The notes beneath the pieces were generated by a model. That model saw only the letters and a program-made list of their open reading frames with translations, did no database searches and was not told the origin of the DNA. Position numbers and translations under genes: made by a program. A stretch of 42,519 bases of DNA. Source: an uncultured Clostridia bacterium. Lineage in GTDB: Bacteria > Bacillota > Clostridia > Oscillospirales > Ruminococcaceae. The stretch is taken from NCBI GenBank assembly GCA_944388075.1, contig CALXHI010000016.1, forward strand, positions 1-42,519, in the 5' to 3' direction. Positions 8,485-16,695 of this stretch are shown in pieces (position 1 is the first letter of the stretch; every line of letters begins with the position of its first letter).

Positions 8485-9031
8485 TTACTTCCAGTTTGTA
8501 CCGGTTTCTTCTGTATTATGCAGTGATTCCGGCGATTGTTTTACCATTTTTGCCAATGCTGCCATTTCAGACGGTGTTTCCGGCATTCCACGCTGAAACC
8601 ATTCATTTGCCCATCCGTACAGCCCATAGGCAACAAATGCACCGAGGTAGGCATCTCGGTTGCACTGTTCCGGTTTTGCTCCGCAGGCATCCGTAATCAT
8701 CTTGAGATTGAGATGCCACAGTCCGGATTGATAGATCAGAATAAAGGTATCCTTATGAGAGGCGAAATGTGCAAATAGGCTCTCCACCAATCCGACAGAC
8801 GGATCTTGCTCGAATTGTTTTCCCCATTCCTGCGTGATTTTTGCAAGATATTGGCTGATCACATCCTCCTTGCTCGTGAAATTACGATAAAAGGATACCC
8901 GTCCGCCCCCTGCCTTTCGGGTCAGCTCGGTAATACGAATGCTCGAAAACGGTTGCTTTTTTCATCAGTGCGAACAATGCCGTTGTGATACATTCCTTGA
9001 CGAATGCGTTCATCTCCTGCTTTTGGTTCAT
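8485..9031 (-). pseudogene. TetR/AcrR-family regulator, broken by a +1 frameshift in an A6 run
   Basis: Reads as one TetR-type repressor of about 182 aa if one base is removed. The first part starts MNQKQEMNAFVKECITTALF at 9031 and reaches ALMKK; in the shifted frame it continues QPFSSIRITELTRKAGGGRVSFYRNF, a typical TetR helix-turn-helix, and then the ligand-binding part (ISQYLAKITQEWGKQF, downward from about 8862). The shift falls in six A residues (T run at 8957-8962); five would restore the frame. Uncorrected, the first frame stops after 49 codons. It could be a real mutation, a slippage-prone switch or a sequencing error. It lies 24 bp upstream of spoIIR on the same strand. Confidence 0.8.
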
Positions 9032-9141
9032 AAGGCTTAGTGCTCCTCTCGATATATTCCTTCATATGATACACCTGTTTCCTATTTTTGTCAAGATAAT
9101 GAAAATCATGCGCTTCTTTTTCAATATCTGCAAATTTCCCC

Positions 9142-9170
9142 TTGCATTTTTTTCTAAAATCAGGTATAAT
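9142..9170 (+). promoter_or_regulatory. Sigma-A promoter of fba
   Basis: TTGCAT (9142-9147), 17 bases, TATAAT (9165-9170); the fba start follows 71 bases later behind AGGAGGAATTTTCA. No other feature is seen in the 9032-9241 gap. Confidence 0.8.
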
Positions 9171-9241
9171 ATATGCGGTGCGTGATGCACACAAAGACTG
9201 ATGCGATGGTTTCATCGCAAATGTATTAGGAGGAATTTTCA

Positions 9242-10105
9242 ATGCTGGTATCTGCAAAAGAAATGCTCAACAAAGCTCGTGAGGGTCACTACGCCGTAGG
9301 TCAGTTCAACATCAACAACCTCGAGTGGACGAAGGCAATCCTGTTGACTGCTCAGGAGCAAAATTCTCCGGTTATCCTCGGTGTGTCCGAAGGTGCCGGT
9401 AAGTATATGGGCGGCTATGACGCTGTTGTCGGTATGGTCAATGGTCTGATCAAGAACCTCGGCATCACCGTTCCGGTTGCACTCCACCTCGACCACGGCT
9501 CTTTCGAGGGTGCAAAGGCTTGCATCAATGCAGGGTTCTCGTCTGTCATGTTCGATGGCTCCCACTACCCGATCGAGGAGAACATCCAGAAGACAACCGC
9601 TTTGGTCAATGCCTGCGATGTGCTGGGCATCTCTCTCGAGGCAGAGGTCGGTTCTATCGGCGGCGAAGAGGATGGTGTTGTCGGTGCCGGTGAGTGCGCA
9701 GATCCCGCAGAGTGCAAGATGATTGCAGATCTCGGTGTCACCATGCTGGCTGCCGGTATCGGTAACATCCACGGCAAATATCCGGCAAACTGGGCCGGTC
9801 TTTCCTTTGACACCCTCGCTGCTGTCAAGGAGCAGGTCGGTGATATGCCGCTCGTGCTGCACGGCGGTACCGGCATTCCGGAGGATATGATCAAGAAGGC
9901 AATCTCACTGGGTGTTGCCAAGATCAATGTCAACACCGAGTGCCAGCTGGCATTTGCTGCTGCAACCCGTAAGTATATCGAAGAGGGCAAGGATCTTCAG
10001 GGCAAGGGCTTTGACCCGAGAAAGCTGCTCGCTCCGGGCTTCGAGGCCATCAAGGCAACGGTCAAGGAGAAGATGGAGCTGTTCGGTTCTGTCGGCAAGG
10101 CCTAA
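9242..10105 (+). CDS. fba: Fructose-bisphosphate aldolase, class II
   Basis: Zinc-dependent cleavage of fructose 1,6-bisphosphate into glyceraldehyde 3-phosphate and dihydroxyacetone phosphate, in glycolysis and gluconeogenesis. The 287-aa TIM-barrel protein shows the class II hallmarks: HLDHG with metal His and catalytic Asp, EAEVGSIGGEEDG, GNIHGKYP, LHGGTGIP and the phosphate-binding INVNTE. Length fits the class II FBP-aldolase group. It stands alone with its own promoter and a terminator 23 bp after the stop. Class II identity is certain; tagatose-bisphosphate as substrate cannot be strictly excluded from motifs, but the FBP form is far more likely. Confidence 0.95.
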   Translation: MLVSAKEMLNKAREGHYAVGQFNINNLEWTKAILLTAQEQNSPVILGVSEGAGKYMGGYDAVVGMVNGLIKNLGITVPVALHLDHGSFEGAKACINAGFSSVMFDGSHYPIEENIQKTTALVNACDVLGISLEAEVGSIGGEEDGVVGAGECADPAECKMIADLGVTMLAAGIGNIHGKYPANWAGLSFDTLAAVKEQVGDMPLVLHGGTGIPEDMIKKAISLGVAKINVNTECQLAFAAATRKYIEEGKDLQGKGFDPRKLLAPGFEAIKATVKEKMELFGSVGKA

Positions 10106-10128
10106 TCGCAAGCATTCTCTCACAGCAC

Positions 10129-10163
10129 AAAGGCGAAACGTTCTCTCGAGCGTTTCGCCTTTT
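10129..10163. terminator. Bidirectional terminator between fba and the GNAT gene
   Basis: Perfect stem AAAGGCGAAACG (10129-10140) and CGTTTCGCCTTT (10151-10162), followed by T on the plus strand. It sits between two convergent genes. Confidence 0.85.
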
Positions 10164-10170
10164 TCATGTC

Positions 10171-10719
10171 TTAGATTTGTTTCCGGGTCAGCCATTCGGC
10201 ACGAGTCAAACGTGTGATATGCCCTGTGCGTATTTCTCGCATCAAGGATATATACAAATGCGGATGTGTCTTATAATGCGTGAAACCACATTTTTCCTGC
10301 ACCCGTTTGGATTTTTCGTTGCCCTCGTAGTACCCACACCAGATAATGTTCATGCGCAGCTTCAAGAATCCATGCCGAATCAGCGCCTTTGCTGCTTCGG
10401 GAATATATCCATTCCCCCAAAAGGGCTTGCCAATCCAATATCCAAGCTCGCATTCATCATCTCGATCGGTCAGTTCGGTGTTTCCGTTCAGCATAAGTGC
10501 GATACTTCCGATGGCTCTGTTGTCTGTTTTCAGGCAAACGGCATAGCATTCCGGCTGTGCAAAGACTGTTCGTATGATATGCAGACTGTCCTCCACGCTT
10601 TTGTGCGGCTGCCAGCCTGCGATCGGACCGATGTCCGGATCTTTGGCATAGGTGTACAAGTCCTCGGCATCACTTTCTTTCCAAGGGCGCAGAATGAGTC
10701 GTTCGGTTTCGATGGTCAT
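10171..10719 (-). CDS. GNAT-family N-acetyltransferase (RimJ/RimL type)
   Basis: An acetyl-CoA-dependent acetyltransferase of 182 aa in the cytoplasm. It opens with the typical TERLILRPWKESDAEDLY, has the acetyl-CoA pyrophosphate loop in PFWGNGYIPEA preceded by ELGYWI, and the NEKSKRVQEKCGF segment seen in RimJ/RimL-like enzymes. Family members acetylate ribosomal-protein N-termini or small molecules; the substrate here is unknown. The start has a GAAAGGA ribosome binding site. uvrA is 32 bp upstream on the same strand, so co-transcription is likely. Confidence 0.85.
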   Translation of the reverse strand: MTIETERLILRPWKESDAEDLYTYAKDPDIGPIAGWQPHKSVEDSLHIIRTVFAQPECYAVCLKTDNRAIGSIALMLNGNTELTDRDDECELGYWIGKPFWGNGYIPEAAKALIRHGFLKLRMNIIWCGYYEGNEKSKRVQEKCGFTHYKTHPHLYISLMREIRTGHITRLTRAEWLTRKQI

Positions 10720-10751
10720 GTTCGCATTCCTTTCGTTGTTAAGTCGTTACG

Positions 10752-13583
10752 TCATGGTTTTTCTGCTGTCAAATAGGGGGCTAGATATTTGCCGGTATAC
10801 GAAGCCGGACATGCGACGATTTCCTCCGGTGTCCCCTTGGCAATGATCTGTCCGCCGCCGCTGCCGCCTTCCGGACCTAAATCGATCAGATGGTCGGCAA
10901 CCTTGATGACATCCATGTTATGCTCGATGATCACCAGTGTATTGCCGGCATCTGCAAGTCGCTGCAACACTTCAATCAAACGATGCACATCTGCCTTGTG
11001 CAGACCTGTGGTCGGCTCATCGAGGATATAGAGTGTCCGTCCGGTCGAACGCTTTTGCAATTCCGTTGCCAGCTTCACACGCTGTGCCTCGCCACCCGAA
11101 AGCGTGGTTGCAGGCTGTCCGATTTTGATATAGCCAAGCCCGACCTCTCGCAGCATATTCAGCTTATGCGCAATTTTTGGAATAGCCGAGAAAAACTCGC
11201 AGCCCTCCTCCACAGTCATTTCCAGTACATCGTAAATCGATTTGTCCTTGTACTTGACCTCGAGGGTTTCATGGTTATAGCGACTACCCTTGCAGACCTC
11301 ACAGGGCACATACACATCCGGCAGGAAGTGCATCTCAATCTTGACGATACCGTCACCCTCACAGGCTTCACAGCGTCCGCCTTTGACATTAAACGAGAAT
11401 CTGCCTGCGGTATAGCCACGCTTTTTTGCATCATTCGTTTGCGCAAACAGCGCCCGAATGTCACCGAATACACCCGTATAGGTCGCCGGATTGGAGCGAG
11501 GGGTTCTGCCGATGGGCGACTGGTCAATGCAGATGACTTTGTCGAGATGCTCCAGTCCATCCATCGAGTCAAACTGTCCCGGACGGATTTTTGCCCGATT
11601 GAGCGTAGCTGCCAAATGCTTGTACAGCACCTCATTGACCAGCGAAGACTTGCCCGAACCCGATACACCCGTCACACAGATGAAACAGCCCAATGGAAAT
11701 GACACGGTGACATTTTGCAGATTGTTCTGCTTTGCGCCACGAACGGTCAGGAAATTGCCGTTTCCCTTGCGCCGTTCTGTGGGAACAGGTACCTGCCGTT
11801 TGCCGCTCAAATATTGACCGGTAATCGAATCCGAGCATTGCAGCATTTCTTCCGGTGTACCGGCAAACACAATCTCGCCGCCGTGTACGCCTGCGCCGGG
11901 TCCAATATCTACGATATAATCCGCCGCACGCATGGTATCATCATCATGCTCCACCACAATGACCGAATTGCCGGCATCTCGCAATTGCTTGAGTGTGGCA
12001 ATCAGCTTGTCATTGTCCCGTTGGTGCAGACCAATGCTCGGCTCATCGAGGATATACAGCACACCCATCAGTGCCGAACCAATCTGTGTCGCCAACCGAA
12101 TACGCTGACTTTCACCGCCCGACAAACTGCCTGCGGCTCTTGCCAGCGACAAATATCCGAGACCTACACTCTTCAAAAATTGCAGTCTGGCACGGATTTC
12201 CTTAATAATCAGACGAGCGATGCGTACCTCTCGCTCGGTCAGCTGAATCTGTGAGAAGATGGTAACCAGTTCGTCTACGGATTTATGGCAGAGCGTGTCA
12301 ATATCCAGTCCGGCAACCGTGACTGCCAACGAGATGGGTTTCAGTCGTCTGCCGTGACAGTCCGGACAGGGCACTTCACACATATATGCCCCAAGCTCTT
12401 CCTTGACGGATTGTGAACCGGTCGCATAACGCCGCTTGAGATTCGGAATCAGACCCTCAAAGGGATGGTGGAAGATCTGTCCGCCGTACTCCTCCGCCTG
12501 ATGCAATTCCAACACATGATTGCCCGTTCCGTACAAAAATAAATTGCGCTGCTCTTCAGTCAGATCTTTCAGCGGCACATCAAGCAGTACTCCGTAATCC
12601 TGCGAAATCGCACGGTAGTACATATTGGCAATGGATTTCGGGTCGGCAGCATTCCAGCCCAGTGCCTTAAAGCCACCCTCCTGAATCGAGAGATTCATGT
12701 TCGGCATAATCATCTGCGGATCAAATTCCGTGAACACACCCAATCCCGTACAGGTTTCACATGCTCCAAACGGATTGTTGAACGAGAACATCCGCGGCGT
12801 CAATTCCTCGACCGAAATACCATGCTCCGGACACGCATAAGACAGCGAATACAGCCGCTCCCCTTCTCCGACAACATCAATCAACACCAGTCCATTCGTT
12901 AACCCATTTGCCGTTTCCAAGCTATCGCACAGACGACTGCGAATGCCCTCCTTGATCACAAGACGGTCTACCACAATTTCAATCGTGTGCTTGATTGTTT
13001 TCTTGAGACGAATCGGTTCGCTCAGATCGTGCATTTCACCATCAATGCGTACTCTCGCATAACCGGCCCTCTTCGCCGATTCCAATTCCTTCGCATATTC
13101 GCCTTTCCGACCACGAGCAATCGGTGCCATCACCAACAGCTTTGTTTTTTCAGGCAATGCCAAGATATCTTCGGCAATCTGATCAATCGTCTGCTGTTCA
13201 ATTACACGACCGCAGACCGGACAATGCGGGATACCGATTCGAGCATACAGAAGACGCAGATAGTCATAAATTTCCGTCACCGTGCCAACGGTGGAACGAG
13301 GGTTTTTGGATGTGGTTTTCTGGTCAATGGAAATCGCCGGTGACAAACCATCAATGCTGTCGACATCGGGTTTCTCCATCTGCCCCAAAAACATACGAGC
13401 ATAAGATGACAGACTCTCCATATAGCGACGCTGTCCGTCTGCATAGATGGTATCGAATGCCAACGAGGACTTGCCCGAACCGGACAATCCGGTAAAGACA
13501 ACCAATTGATTTCTCGGGATTTCGAGATTGATATTCTTGAGGTTATGCTCTCTGGCTCCCCGAATGATGATATGATCCAGCAT
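10752..13583 (-). CDS. uvrA: Excinuclease ABC subunit UvrA
   Basis: Damage-recognition ATPase of nucleotide excision repair, which loads UvrB at bulky DNA lesions. The 943-aa length is typical. There are two ABC ATPase modules: Walker [10 protein letters not shown] near residue 31 and [13 protein letters not shown] in the second half, signature motifs [12 protein letters not shown] and [12 protein letters not shown], and Walker B stretches [10 protein letters not shown] and [10 protein letters not shown]. Zinc-finger cysteines are seen in [21 protein letters not shown] and [14 protein letters not shown]. The N-terminal [18 protein letters not shown] is canonical. uvrB is not adjacent. Confidence 0.97.
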   Translation of the reverse strand: MLDHIIIRGAREHNLKNINLEIPRNQLVVFTGLSGSGKSSLAFDTIYADGQRRYMESLSSYARMFLGQMEKPDVDSIDGLSPAISIDQKTTSKNPRSTVGTVTEIYDYLRLLYARIGIPHCPVCGRVIEQQTIDQIAEDILALPEKTKLLVMAPIARGRKGEYAKELESAKRAGYARVRIDGEMHDLSEPIRLKKTIKHTIEIVVDRLVIKEGIRSRLCDSLETANGLTNGLVLIDVVGEGERLYSLSYACPEHGISVEELTPRMFSFNNPFGACETCTGLGVFTEFDPQMIMPNMNLSIQEGGFKALGWNAADPKSIANMYYRAISQDYGVLLDVPLKDLTEEQRNLFLYGTGNHVLELHQAEEYGGQIFHHPFEGLIPNLKRRYATGSQSVKEELGAYMCEVPCPDCHGRRLKPISLAVTVAGLDIDTLCHKSVDELVTIFSQIQLTEREVRIARLIIKEIRARLQFLKSVGLGYLSLARAAGSLSGGESQRIRLATQIGSALMGVLYILDEPSIGLHQRDNDKLIATLKQLRDAGNSVIVVEHDDDTMRAADYIVDIGPGAGVHGGEIVFAGTPEEMLQCSDSITGQYLSGKRQVPVPTERRKGNGNFLTVRGAKQNNLQNVTVSFPLGCFICVTGVSGSGKSSLVNEVLYKHLAATLNRAKIRPGQFDSMDGLEHLDKVICIDQSPIGRTPRSNPATYTGVFGDIRALFAQTNDAKKRGYTAGRFSFNVKGGRCEACEGDGIVKIEMHFLPDVYVPCEVCKGSRYNHETLEVKYKDKSIYDVLEMTVEEGCEFFSAIPKIAHKLNMLREVGLGYIKIGQPATTLSGGEAQRVKLATELQKRSTGRTLYILDEPTTGLHKADVHRLIEVLQRLADAGNTLVIIEHNMDVIKVADHLIDLGPEGGSGGGQIIAKGTPEEIVACPASYTGKYLAPYLTAEKP

Positions 13584-13622
13584 GGAGTATTTGCTTCCTT
13601 TCTATTCCAAACGCAGCGCCAA

Positions 13623-14231
13623 TCAGCCGGTAATCATTGCCCAAATGATACAGACGAATGGTATAATAAACAGAATTGTGCCCAAAATGCCGTAAATGAT
13701 GCTTGCAATCAAACGACGCTTTTTGCGTTTGCCAAACTCCTGCAGCAGCTTTTCATGATCGGAGCGGAACATCACGCTTGCCGTCTCATCCATGGGTACG
13801 CCCATCCATTGCTGCATATAGATCTGCTGCGGCAGCTTGCCGTTCACGCCACGATGCGGATCGAGTACCTCTTGGGGTACCGTGGTCAATGGCTGTGGAA
13901 ACATTGCCAACGACACCGTTTGCCCCATCGAAATCGGCAACGGTACAAAGCTATACTGTGCAAAGAGTGCGGTTCTCGGGACACCGTCTGCATTCTGGTA
14001 TTCGACGGCAATCTCCCAACAGGTTTGACGAGGATTTTGGGGATTGGCCTGTGTTCGTACATCGGAAATTATGCCGTCCGCTATCGCCAAAGCCGAGAGT
14101 GATTGCAGCTGCTTTTTCGCTTTTGTATATTGAACAAGACAGATAATCGCTGCAATCGAGAAAATCAATCCAACAAACATCACTGCGAAAAAGAACAGCA
14201 GCATCGTCATCACGATCGTAAATCCTGCCAT
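13623..14231 (-). CDS. Small membrane protein, function unknown (DUF3592-like layout)
   Basis: A 202-aa protein with one or two N-terminal membrane segments (TIVMTMLLFFFAVMFVGLIF and a second hydrophobic stretch ending CLVQY), a soluble central part, and a C-terminal membrane segment (IIYGILGTILFIIPFVCIIW) after a basic patch KRKKRR. The middle has a beta-rich pattern (CWEIAVEYQNADGVPRTALF) resembling DUF3592-type proteins, a weak match. The ATG at 14231 is chosen for its AAAGGAAGG ribosome binding site; an upstream ATG at 14258 has none. It lies between uvrA and the flavoprotein gene on the same strand. No function can be assigned. Confidence 0.6.
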   Translation of the reverse strand: MAGFTIVMTMLLFFFAVMFVGLIFSIAAIICLVQYTKAKKQLQSLSALAIADGIISDVRTQANPQNPRQTCWEIAVEYQNADGVPRTALFAQYSFVPLPISMGQTVSLAMFPQPLTTVPQEVLDPHRGVNGKLPQQIYMQQWMGVPMDETASVMFRSDHEKLLQEFGKRKKRRLIASIIYGILGTILFIIPFVCIIWAMITG

Positions 14232-14264
14232 TGGAATCCTTCCTTTCAATTCAAACAAATGGTG

Positions 14265-15497
14265 TTATGATGCAGACATTGCAAGTCCTGCAGAATAACC
14301 GGTCGCAAATGCAATTTGCAGGTTATAGCCGCCGGTATAGGCATCGACATCCAGTACTTCGCCTGCAAAATACAGCCCTGCACACAGCTTTGACTGCATG
14401 GTGCTCGGGTCAACTTCTCGTACCGATACACCGCCTCGTGTCACGATCGCCTCCGCAATTGGACGCATCCCTTTGATTGTCAGCGGCAAGGCTTTCATCG
14501 TTGCCCCAAGCTGTAACCGCTGACCCTTTGTCATATCGTGAATGCGCAGTGCAATCGAAAGCCCTGTCTGCTGTATCATCACCGGAATCAGCGAGGACGG
14601 CAGCAGCTTGCCCATGGCATTGCCGAGAATTTTGTTGGGCTGTTCGGCGAAATCCCGTTGGATACGGGTATCGAGCTGCTCCGGCGTCAGGGCAGGCTTC
14701 ATGTCGATGAAAAGCTTGTATTCGGTCGCATGTGCCGGATCCATCATTGCACTTGCCGACAGTACAAGCGGTCCGGATACGCCGAAATGCGTAAACAGCA
14801 TTTCTCCTTGCTCGGAAAAACAGACCTTTTTCCCACGCTTGACCGTCAGCTTTACCTGCTTGAGTGACAATCCTGACAAGTCTGCCGGGTAGGTTTCGAC
14901 CGTTTCCAATGGTATGAGCGACGGCTGCGGCGTTATAATCCGATGCCCGGCCTGTTCGGCAAAGCGGTAGCCATCGCCTTTCGAGCCGGTTCTCGGATAG
15001 GAAACACCGCCGGTTGCAATTAGCACAGATGCTGCAGAATAAGCTGTATCGCCGCAGCGTACCCCAACGCATTTGCCATCTTCTGTCATCAAATCTGTCA
15101 CACGCTTATGTACGACCTGTACACCGGCTTGGCGCATTGCACGTTTGAGTGCATCAACAATGTCCTGCGCACGGTCGCTCTCCGGGAATACTCGCCTGCC
15201 CCTTTCCACTTTGAGCGGTACGCCCTCCGCTTCAAAGAATGCCATCACATCCTCCGGCATACACTTAGAAAATGCCGAATACAGAAAGCGTGAATTGCGG
15301 GCAATGTTCGCAGTCAGCGTATCGCAATCACAGGCATTGGTGACATTGCAACGACCCTTGCCCGTAATCGAGAGCTTATGCCCGATGCGGTCATTGCCTT
15401 CCAACAGCAAGACTGTTTTACCTCGTCTTGCAGCGGTAACAGCGGCATAACAGCCCGCAGCACCGCCGCCGACAATGATAATATCTGTTTGCACCAT
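14265..15497 (-). CDS. FAD-dependent oxidoreductase, YhiN/BaiN (HI0933) family
   Basis: A 410-aa flavoprotein of the HI0933/YhiN family, which includes BaiN, implicated in bile-acid 7-dehydroxylation in gut Clostridia; the physiological reaction of most members is not settled. It has the N-terminal FAD dinucleotide motif IIVGGGAAGCYAA, the family signature GHKLSITGKGRCNVTN, LIATGGVSYPRTGSKGDGY, and a C-terminal FAD segment ITRGGVSVREVDP...GLYFAGEVLDVDAYTGGYNLQIAFATG. The start at 15497 is set by the flavin motif and by GGAGTAAG just upstream; it lies 5 bp after the DUF3006 stop, so the two are coupled. Confidence 0.88.
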   Translation of the reverse strand: MVQTDIIIVGGGAAGCYAAVTAARRGKTVLLLEGNDRIGHKLSITGKGRCNVTNACDCDTLTANIARNSRFLYSAFSKCMPEDVMAFFEAEGVPLKVERGRRVFPESDRAQDIVDALKRAMRQAGVQVVHKRVTDLMTEDGKCVGVRCGDTAYSAASVLIATGGVSYPRTGSKGDGYRFAEQAGHRIITPQPSLIPLETVETYPADLSGLSLKQVKLTVKRGKKVCFSEQGEMLFTHFGVSGPLVLSASAMMDPAHATEYKLFIDMKPALTPEQLDTRIQRDFAEQPNKILGNAMGKLLPSSLIPVMIQQTGLSIALRIHDMTKGQRLQLGATMKALPLTIKGMRPIAEAIVTRGGVSVREVDPSTMQSKLCAGLYFAGEVLDVDAYTGGYNLQIAFATGYSAGLAMSAS

Positions 15498-15502
15498 ATT
15501 GC

Positions 15503-15724
15503 TTACTCCGACAGCGCACGCAACTTGGCAAGTACTTCCGCACGGCGTACCTTTGTCGCTTCCCTGTCTACGCTGTAACCATGCTCCGTTTTTCGCAAAA
15601 CATCGCCCTCTCTTACACCATAGGGCAGCCATGCAACAGGCAAATTGCGATGTTCGATTTCGCCGTTGCACTTGCTGATTTCGAGTACGGCGATTTCATC
15701 CTCGATTCGCTCAATGATAATCAT
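15503..15724 (-). CDS. DUF3006 small protein
   Basis: A 73-aa protein starting MIIIERIEDEIAVLEIS, with the family pattern of a short beta strand, PYGVREGDVL and a C-terminal charged helix (RRAEVLAKLRAL). DUF3006 proteins in Firmicutes are commonly encoded next to ComEC-like metallo-beta-lactamase proteins, as here: its ATG overlaps the stop of the MBL gene in ATGA, which implies tight co-translation. Molecular function unknown. Confidence 0.8.
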   Translation of the reverse strand: MIIIERIEDEIAVLEISKCNGEIEHRNLPVAWLPYGVREGDVLRKTEHGYSVDREATKVRRAEVLAKLRALSE

Positions 15725-16695
15725 GGTGTATCCTCCTTCAAAGTTTGTTCGGTTTCGATGGAAATTTGTCTGCCATCGGAAATGACAGAGATCGTGCCGT
15801 CCAAATCCGTTCGGTAGATTTGGTCAGTGTAAGCGGTCAACCGTTCTAAGCAGGACTGTGCCGGATGACCGTAATCGTTATCTGCGCCAACCGATATCGC
15901 AACATATTCCGGCTGAATGCAGGCGAGGAAATCTTTGCTCGATGAACCGGCACTGCCATGATGTGAGCATTTGTAAACCGTAATCGGTTCGGTCAGCAAT
16001 CCGGCATCCAGATAGTCCAGCTCGGCGGTTTTGGTCAGGTCGCCGCAGAACAAAAAGCTCGTATCTCCATATTCCAGCAGACAAACCAAACTGCAATCGT
16101 TGAGGTCGTCATAGTCGTTTACGGGAACAGTCAGGAATGTCATCACAGCCTCTCCAATCGAAATCGTGTCATGACAATTCGGACGGGTCAGTGTTTTGTT
16201 CTGTTCCTCCAGTATTTCCAAGAAGTTCAAAAAACTATTGCTGGTCGGTACGAGTTCATCGGGCAATTCGGGCATATAAACTCGCTCGGCAGGGAATGCC
16301 GCAAGTACCTCTCGAATACCGCCCAGATGATCGGCATGAGGATGAGAATTGATGACATGGTCAAGCTGCGTCACACCGTAATGCTGCAGAGCCTGCACAA
16401 CAGTTGCTCCCTCGGACGGTTCACCGGCATCAATCAAGACAGTATCCTCCCCAAACTGAATGAGTGTGGCATCGCCCTGTCCGACATCAAGAAATCGGAC
16501 ATAGAGCTTGTCGGCACTGAGCGGCGGCATTTGCGATTGCTGCCATTCCTCATAGAGCGTCAATCCTGCAATCAGCAGTAACGCACAAAAGCATGCGATC
16601 AGGATAAACCCTTTTTCTTTTTGGCTTGTTTGTCGGCGTTTTGCTTTTTTGTAGCGGCGGATGACGTCCCGACAGTTTTTTGAGACTTTCGGCAT
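15721..16695 (-). CDS. ComEC/Rec2-like metallo-beta-lactamase-fold hydrolase, membrane-anchored
   Basis: A 324-aa protein with an N-terminal basic segment and a single membrane span (about 33-52, KGFILIACFCALLLIAGLTL), then a soluble metallo-beta-lactamase domain: FLDVGQGDATLIQ, LIDAG, metal site NSHPHADHLGG (HxHxDH), FLFCGDLT, KCSHHGSAGSSS. The motifs match the exported C-terminal nuclease-like domain of ComEC, but here it is a stand-alone protein without the transport channel, so a surface or extracellular hydrolase is likely; the substrate is unknown. The ATG at 16695 has a GGGAGGAAAA ribosome binding site. Its first 97 bases overlap the end of the ygiQ gene in another frame. Confidence 0.85.
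   Translation of the reverse strand: MPKVSKNCRDVIRRYKKAKRRQTSQKEKGFILIACFCALLLIAGLTLYEEWQQSQMPPLSADKLYVRFLDVGQGDATLIQFGEDTVLIDAGEPSEGATVVQALQHYGVTQLDHVINSHPHADHLGGIREVLAAFPAERVYMPELPDELVPTSNSFLNFLEILEEQNKTLTRPNCHDTISIGEAVMTFLTVPVNDYDDLNDCSLVCLLEYGDTSFLFCGDLTKTAELDYLDAGLLTEPITVYKCSHHGSAGSSSKDFLACIQPEYVAISVGADNDYGHPAQSCLERLTAYTDQIYRTDLDGTISVISDGRQISIETEQTLKEDTP

Noticed and set aside
8461..8520. Possible sigma-F promoter (GCATA / GGTACAAACT) before spoIIR
   Set aside because: Spacer is 14 and the -10 half misses consensus positions; expected biologically but not supported well enough to annotate.
8922..9257. Minus-strand frame of 111 codons between fba and tetR
   Set aside because: It lies in a different frame from the recognisable TetR sequence, crosses the fba promoter and has no family features.
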